In this document: positions 6,650 through 9,562 of the stretch, piece by piece | How the letters are laid out: the number at the start of each line of letters is the position of its first letter | Position numbering within the stretch: position 1 is the stretch's first letter | Assembly (NCBI GenBank): GCA_045649455.1 | Contig: JAZRPV010000013.1 | Span: 1 to 9,562 of the forward strand | DNA from: JAEDES01 sp045649455 | GTDB taxonomy: Bacteria; Bacillota_I; Bacilli_A; RF39; UBA660 | Direction: 5' to 3' | DNA length: 9,562 nucleotides | The notes under the pieces: generated by a model | The model's input: the letters and a program-made list of their open reading frames with translations, nothing else | The model's database searches: none | What the model was told of the DNA's origin: nothing | Translations under genes and position numbers: made by a program

Positions 6650-7314
6650 TACCAAATAAATGGTATTAATCTATATTTAACTTTCTTCATATAATCAGTA
6701 TAACCATCTAATTCTTTCTTTAAAAACTTTTCTTCATTTAAAAGTCTTTTAATAATAATTAATGGATAAATTAAAAATATAAAAAATCCATATAAAGATC
6801 CAAGTATTAATGGCATTGATAGGAATAAAAAGATTGTAACTAAATACATAGGATGTCTAACTATACCATATAAACCTGTATCAACAACTTTTTGATTTTC
6901 TTGAACTTCAATTGTTCTAGATAAGTAAGCGTTCTCTCTTAATACCTCTGCATACCCTATATAAGAAATTAAAAATACTATACAAGAAATAATTACAACA
7001 ACATTATTTAAATTAGACCATCCATATCTATAATCCAATCCAGAAATAACGAAGCCACCAACAAACATTAATAAACTTAATAAAATAACAAGTTTTTGTT
7101 CACCTATTTTTTCTTTTGCATTTAATCTTTTCTTTAATAAATTAGGACTTTTAATTAACATTACTATTCCTGCAATAAACATAGGTACAAATAATAATAA
7201 ACATAATAACCATCCATTAAAATAATTTATTGTACCTGCAGGAACAAATATCAATAAACTAACTAAAATAATCCCCAATAAAATTTTAATAATTGCTTCA
7301 CCAAATAATTTCAT
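6649..7314 (-). CDS. Isoprenylcysteine carboxyl methyltransferase-family membrane protein
   Basis: A 221-residue integral membrane protein of the ICMT/PEMT-like methyltransferase group, which uses S-adenosylmethionine. About five membrane segments are visible (around 7-25, 33-54, 75-91, 104-123 and 157-188). The C-terminal signature is well kept: GLYGIVRHPMY (147-157, with R153-H154-P155), the NEE cofactor-site pair (E194/E195), and GYTDYMKKVKYRLIPFIW to the end (204-221). The bacterial substrate is not known; bacteria do not prenylate proteins in the eukaryotic way, so lipids or other small molecules are possible. The start is ATG 7312-7314, because AGGTG (7321-7325) lies 6 nt upstream; an in-frame GTG at 7321-7323 is part of that SD. 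It is first in a three-gene unit behind an extended -10. Confidence 0.9.
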   Translation of the reverse strand: MKLFGEAIIKILLGIILVSLLIFVPAGTINYFNGWLLCLLLFVPMFIAGIVMLIKSPNLLKKRLNAKEKIGEQKLVILLSLLMFVGGFVISGLDYRYGWSNLNNVVVIISCIVFLISYIGYAEVLRENAYLSRTIEVQENQKVVDTGLYGIVRHPMYLVTIFLFLSMPLILGSLYGFFIFLIYPLIIIKRLLNEEKFLKKELDGYTDYMKKVKYRLIPFIW

Positions 7315-7320
7315 ATTCTT

Positions 7321-7325
7321 CACCT
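7321..7325 (-). promoter_or_regulatory. SD of methyltransferase gene, at the predicted mRNA 5' end
   Basis: AGGTG lies 6 nt before ATG 7312-7314 and contains the rejected GTG start. If transcription starts 7 nt after TATAAT (7332-7337), the first transcribed base is near 7325, so the mRNA would begin with the SD itself. Confidence 0.6.
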
Positions 7326-7331
7326 ATTTAA

Positions 7332-7340
7332 ATTATAACA
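7332..7340 (-). promoter_or_regulatory. Extended -10 promoter element for methyltransferase unit
   Basis: The minus strand reads TGTTATAAT (TATAAT at 7332-7337) directly after the six T of the upstream terminator. A -35 at 17 nt spacing would be TTAAAA (7355-7360) inside the hairpin, a four-of-six match. The predicted leader is about 11 nt, the shortest in the window. Confidence 0.6.
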
Positions 7341-7369
7341 AAAAAGAACTTATTTTTTAAGTTCTTTTT
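7340..7369 (-). terminator. Strong 12-bp terminator, end of accessory unit
   Basis: A perfect 12-bp inverted repeat has arms at 7341-7352 and 7358-7369 and a 5-nt homopolymer loop at 7353-7357. On the minus strand the right-hand arm ends in TTTTT and continues as TTTTTTG. Because the arms carry A and T runs, it could work in both directions. The stop of the upstream gene (TAA, 7357-7359) lies in the hairpin. Confidence 0.75.
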
Positions 7370-7761
7370 CTAATTAATAATATACCAATTATAAACATTA
7401 TAATTCCTGGTAATAATATTTCAATCCCTCTAAATATAACATTAAAATAAAAAGGACTAGAATTAACATACCAATGTAAATAATCTATATTTAAAACAAT
7501 AATATAATATAAAACTAATACCAAAAATACAAATATTAGTATTAAACCAATAATCTTCTTAATACCAATCTTTTCTTTCTTAACTAATTTACTAATAATG
7601 TACCAACCAGCAATAAAGAAATAATCAAGAATTAAAAACATAGAAATCAAATATAAACTAGTTAGTAATGTCGGAATAGTACCAAAACTATATATACTTA
7701 ATATTTCTCCTAAGAAAAAAGTTAAAACCAATGCAATTAAACTACAAATCAAATATTTCAT
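7357..7761 (-). CDS. Four-helix membrane protein, unknown
   Basis: A 134-residue, very hydrophobic protein with about four membrane segments (4-24, 32-58, 68-91 and 110-130), a basic cytoplasmic loop (KLVKKEKIGIKK, 58-69) and a basic tail (RKRT). An external loop (91-109) holds DYLHWYVNSSPFYF. I do not recognise the family. The ATG at 7759-7761 has GAGGG (7768-7772) at 6 nt, placed in the last codons of the SdpI-family gene, whose stop is 3 nt upstream; the two are probably co-translated. It is the last gene of the accessory unit and ends inside a strong terminator hairpin. It could assist the SdpI-family protein, but only position supports that. Confidence 0.85.
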   Translation of the reverse strand: MKYLICSLIALVLTFFLGEILSIYSFGTIPTLLTSLYLISMFLILDYFFIAGWYIISKLVKKEKIGIKKIIGLILIFVFLVLVLYYIIVLNIDYLHWYVNSSPFYFNVIFRGIEILLPGIIMFIIGILLIRKRT

Positions 7762-7764
7762 AAA

Positions 7765-8103
7765 TTACCCTCTATTATTTAATTTCTTTTCTACCATAAC
7801 AATTGGTATAAATAATACTGCTACTTGTCCAAGTACAATAGTACTAATAAAACTTTCTTCTAAATAAAAATCTTTAACAAAACAAAATCCTAATATTAAA
7901 CAAGAAATAATTAATAATATACATCCAAATATAATTAATAATTTACCAGAATATTTATTCGCAAAATTCCATGATTCTTGATCTTTCATAGATTTAGAAG
8001 TTCTATATCCCACTATTAAATTAATCTTTTTAGGTGGTCTAATAAACATAATTAATCCAACTACAGTAATTAAAACTGGTAATAAAAACAATGTAAATTC
8101 CAT
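7765..8103 (-). CDS. SdpI-family membrane protein
   Basis: A 112-residue membrane protein with the SdpI family signature right after the first helix: NLIVGYRTSKSM (28-39), then W45, F47-A48-N49 and G53 (WNFANKYSG). It has about three membrane segments (3-21, 54-76 and 86-104). B. subtilis SdpI confers immunity to the secreted cannibalism toxin SdpC and takes part in signalling through SdpR, but many small SdpI-family proteins have no known partner. No SdpC-like toxin or SdpR-like regulator is visible here, so immunity is only a hypothesis. The start is ATG 8101-8103, because GGAG (8112-8115) lies 8 nt upstream; a GTG at 8110-8112 overlaps that SD and is rejected. It follows the deoxyribosyltransferase-like gene and precedes a four-helix membrane protein by 3 nt. 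Confidence 0.9.
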   Translation of the reverse strand: MEFTLFLLPVLITVVGLIMFIRPPKKINLIVGYRTSKSMKDQESWNFANKYSGKLLIIFGCILLIISCLILGFCFVKDFYLEESFISTIVLGQVAVLFIPIVMVEKKLNNRG

Positions 8104-8111
8104 ACAAAACA

Positions 8112-8115
8112 CTCC
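8112..8115 (-). promoter_or_regulatory. SD setting the start of the SdpI-family gene
   Basis: GGAG, within TAGGAG, gives 8 nt spacing to ATG 8101-8103 and overlaps both the rejected GTG (8110-8112) and the TAG stop (8115-8117) of the upstream gene. Confidence 0.7.
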
Positions 8116-8537
8116 TATCTTACTTTATCTAAATCTCCGTTAATAATAACAGGTCCAAATCCTTTAATCTCATCATATAACATATTATCAGGATAATCAT
8201 TCATCATAAATATCTTCTTACCATTCATAAAAGCTTCATACATTTCTAAGAATGTAGATGCGCCTACATAATTATTTAAAGCAACTCCATTCTTCTCTTT
8301 TGTATAATTTAAAACTAATATAGCATCAACATTACTTATTTTGTCTCTACTTTCATAATACATAGATCTAAAGAAATCTAAATATTCCTGATCATCCATT
8401 AATTTATTATCATCATTTGTAACTGGATCATCATAACAATTTGGTAAATAAACAACATGTCCATTCTTTTCTAATCCATTCTTTACAGCTTCAACTCTAT
8501 CATAAAAACTAGTTGAACATACTACTAAAACTTTCAT
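8115..8537 (-). CDS. Nucleoside 2-deoxyribosyltransferase-like protein
   Basis: A 140-residue cytoplasmic protein with a Rossmann-like start (MKVLVVCSTSF, 1-11) and the layout of the nucleoside 2-deoxyribosyltransferase-like superfamily. It shows NVDAILVLNYTK with D71, then GASTFLEMYEAFMNGKKIF (92-110), which resembles the Gly-rich segment with catalytic Glu (E98) of Lactobacillus deoxyribosyltransferases. Those enzymes swap bases between deoxynucleosides; related small proteins may act on other nucleotides or only bind them. The agreement is at fold and motif level, so the exact reaction is open. Its ATG (8535-8537) overlaps the TGA of the preceding gene (ATGA), with GGAG 7 nt upstream in that gene's last codons, which indicates translational coupling. 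It is followed by the SdpI-family gene. Confidence 0.8.
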   Translation of the reverse strand: MKVLVVCSTSFYDRVEAVKNGLEKNGHVVYLPNCYDDPVTNDDNKLMDDQEYLDFFRSMYYESRDKISNVDAILVLNYTKEKNGVALNNYVGASTFLEMYEAFMNGKKIFMMNDYPDNMLYDEIKGFGPVIINGDLDKVR

Positions 8538-8920
8538 TCAATCACTCCATTCATTATAAACATACTTTGAAATTCTTCAATACTATACTTTCTTTCATTA
8601 CCAGGAATAGTAACATAATTATAAGCTCCATGTTCTTTAGCAATTTTAAATGCTCCATCAGTAAAATCAAATACACCACTAGAAAATATCTTATAAGACT
8701 TACCATGTCCAATAGCATTAATATATCTAAATCCCATATTGGCTTGTCCAGTATCTTCTTTATAAATATAAGTTCTATTAATATCGTTACTATCATGAAA
8801 AATAGCAATTGCATCTTCTGATAAAGATTTACCAGAACCACCTTTTAAAATAGTAGGTAAACTAAAAATAACCGCAACTACAAATATTCCAACAATTATC
8901 AAATATTTTTTATCTTTCAT
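8534..8920 (-). CDS. N-terminally anchored extracytoplasmic protein, unknown
   Basis: A 128-residue protein with a basic N terminus (MKDKKYL) and one membrane segment (about 6-26), then a hydrophilic domain (about 30-128) expected outside the membrane. No lipobox Cys or clear signal-peptidase site follows the helix, so it is probably a membrane-anchored protein. The outer domain has a mixed pattern with aromatic and Gly-rich turns (FRYINAIGHGKSYKIF, 64-79, and AYNYVTIPGNERKY, 99-112). I do not recognise a family. The ATG at 8918-8920 has a strong SD (GGGGAG) 6 nt upstream inside the end of the CPBP gene, which stops 3 nt before. Its TGA overlaps the next ATG. It is likely co-translated with its neighbours, and its function is unknown. 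Confidence 0.87.
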   Translation of the reverse strand: MKDKKYLIIVGIFVVAVIFSLPTILKGGSGKSLSEDAIAIFHDSNDINRTYIYKEDTGQANMGFRYINAIGHGKSYKIFSSGVFDFTDGAFKIAKEHGAYNYVTIPGNERKYSIEEFQSMFIMNGVIE

Positions 8921-8923
8921 ATT

Positions 8924-9562
8924 CTACTCCCCAAAATTCTTCTTTATATAATAAGTATACACCAAAGGTACTACTATTAAAAATATACTAGATAAATAAA
9001 ATAAATTACCATCTACATGAAATATAGATAATGCATTAAATATAGAATGACACATTATACATGGAATCAAAGATCCACTCTTATGAAATATCATTACAAA
9101 TAAATATCCTATAGAAACACAATAGAAAACTTGCATTAAAGTTGGAAGAAACTCCGCACCAGTAAATAAATTAATTATATGACCAATTCCAAATGTAATA
9201 GAACTAACAATAATCGCACTCTTAAGATTATCTTTAGCCATCATTTTAAATAAGAAACCTCTAAAAATAATTTCTTCTATAAAACCAATATTTATCATAC
9301 TAATAATATGACATATAATTTCAACAACACTATTATTTATATTAATACCATTCCATAAATTAACAGAAATAATCAACATCAAAGGTATAAAATATAAAAA
9401 TTTCTTACTATCCTTAACACTAACTAATCCATAATATTTAACTCGGTCTAAATAAATAATTAATCCTAACAAAAAGATAGATAACAATGTATTAACAATT
9501 ACCCCACTATAACTAGTTATACTAATAAACATATTACTAACTATATATAAAATAATTAAACT
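8924..9562 (-). CDS. CPBP-family intramembrane metalloprotease, 5' end outside window
   Basis: A polytopic membrane protein of the CPBP (Abi/CAAX protease) family. From the first in-window ATG (9530-9532) it counts 202 residues. The motifs are EEIIFR (E86-E87-xxx-R91), FGIGH (F114-xxx-H118) and HSIFN (H162-xxx-N166), the metal-binding pattern of the family. In Gram-positive bacteria, members act as CAAX-like endoproteases or in bacteriocin self-immunity. The frame stays open upstream of that ATG to the right edge, adding the hydrophobic SLIILYIVSN; no SD precedes the ATG. The true start is therefore probably outside the window, and the gene is partial at its 5' end. Coding coordinates are given to the edge for that reason. 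It leads into four tightly packed genes ending at the 7340-7369 terminator. Confidence 0.9.
   Translation of the reverse strand, partial: SLIILYIVSNMFISITSYSGVIVNTLLSIFLLGLIIYLDRVKYYGLVSVKDSKKFLYFIPLMLIISVNLWNGININNSVVEIICHIISMINIGFIEEIIFRGFLFKMMAKDNLKSAIIVSSITFGIGHIINLFTGAEFLPTLMQVFYCVSIGYLFVMIFHKSGSLIPCIMCHSIFNALSIFHVDGNLFYLSSIFLIVVPLVYTYYIKKNFGE

Noticed and set aside
8513..8821. Plus-strand 102-residue frame
   Set aside because: Antisense to two coupled genes and of biased Ser/Ile/Asn composition.
8554..8841. Minus-strand 95-residue frame overlapping the anchored-protein gene
   Set aside because: It lies wholly inside the 8534-8920 gene in another frame and has no SD. The main frame has a strong SD and is coupled to its neighbours.
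1..9562. UGA as tryptophan (Mycoplasma-type code)
   Set aside because: Trp is TGG wherever checked in conserved motifs, and TGA ends the 8534-8920 gene in a classic ATGA overlap.
1..9562. CRISPR array, tRNA, rRNA, insertion sequence or phage genes
   Set aside because: No spaced direct repeats, cloverleaf-like segments, transposase motifs or integrase motifs were seen on reading both strands.

Overview
This window comes from a low-GC Gram-positive bacterium. It is strongly AT-rich, uses Bacillus-type Shine-Dalgarno (SD) sequences of the AGGAG/AGGTGAT kind, and carries the Bacilli-type neighbourhood rbgA - rnhB - topA. TGG encodes Trp wherever it was checked, and TAA, TAG and one TGA serve as stops, so the standard bacterial code fits. 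A Bacilli or Mollicutes-related lineage such as an uncultured gut Bacilli is plausible, but species cannot be named from this sequence. All supported genes lie on the minus strand, so transcription runs from the right edge to the left.

From right to left, genes fall into compact units. Unit 1 (9562 to 7357) is accessory. It holds a CPBP-family membrane protease whose start lies beyond the window, a membrane-anchored unknown protein, a deoxyribosyltransferase-like protein, an SdpI-family membrane protein and a four-helix membrane protein. Unit 2 (7314 to 5713) holds an isoprenylcysteine-methyltransferase-like membrane enzyme, a small membrane protein and a HAD phosphatase. Unit 3 (5668 to 4505) holds an HD-domain phosphohydrolase, an 83-residue unknown and a three-helix membrane protein. 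Unit 4 (4413 to 2762) holds the ribosome-assembly GTPase RbgA and an unknown 254-residue protein translationally coupled to it. Then come rnhB (RNase HII) and topA (DNA topoisomerase I), the latter cut by the left edge.

The most distinctive feature is the design of the junctions. At four of them (about 2719-2763, 4437-4468, 5692-5723 and 7332-7369) a hairpin plus T-tract is followed at once by an extended -10 element (TGTTATAAT three times, TGTTAAGAT once). An SD and an ATG follow within about 20-30 nt. The terminator of one unit thus abuts the promoter of the next, and predicted leaders are only about 11-19 nt. In three of the four the upstream gene's stop codon lies inside the hairpin.

The left half is housekeeping: replication and RNA-DNA hybrid maintenance, and 50S assembly. 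The right half is a run of small membrane proteins that may act in envelope stress or bacteriocin/peptide immunity, because SdpI and CPBP families both have immunity members. That role is inference. No RNA genes, CRISPR arrays, insertion sequences or phage genes were seen. No intergenic stretch exceeds about 100 bases.
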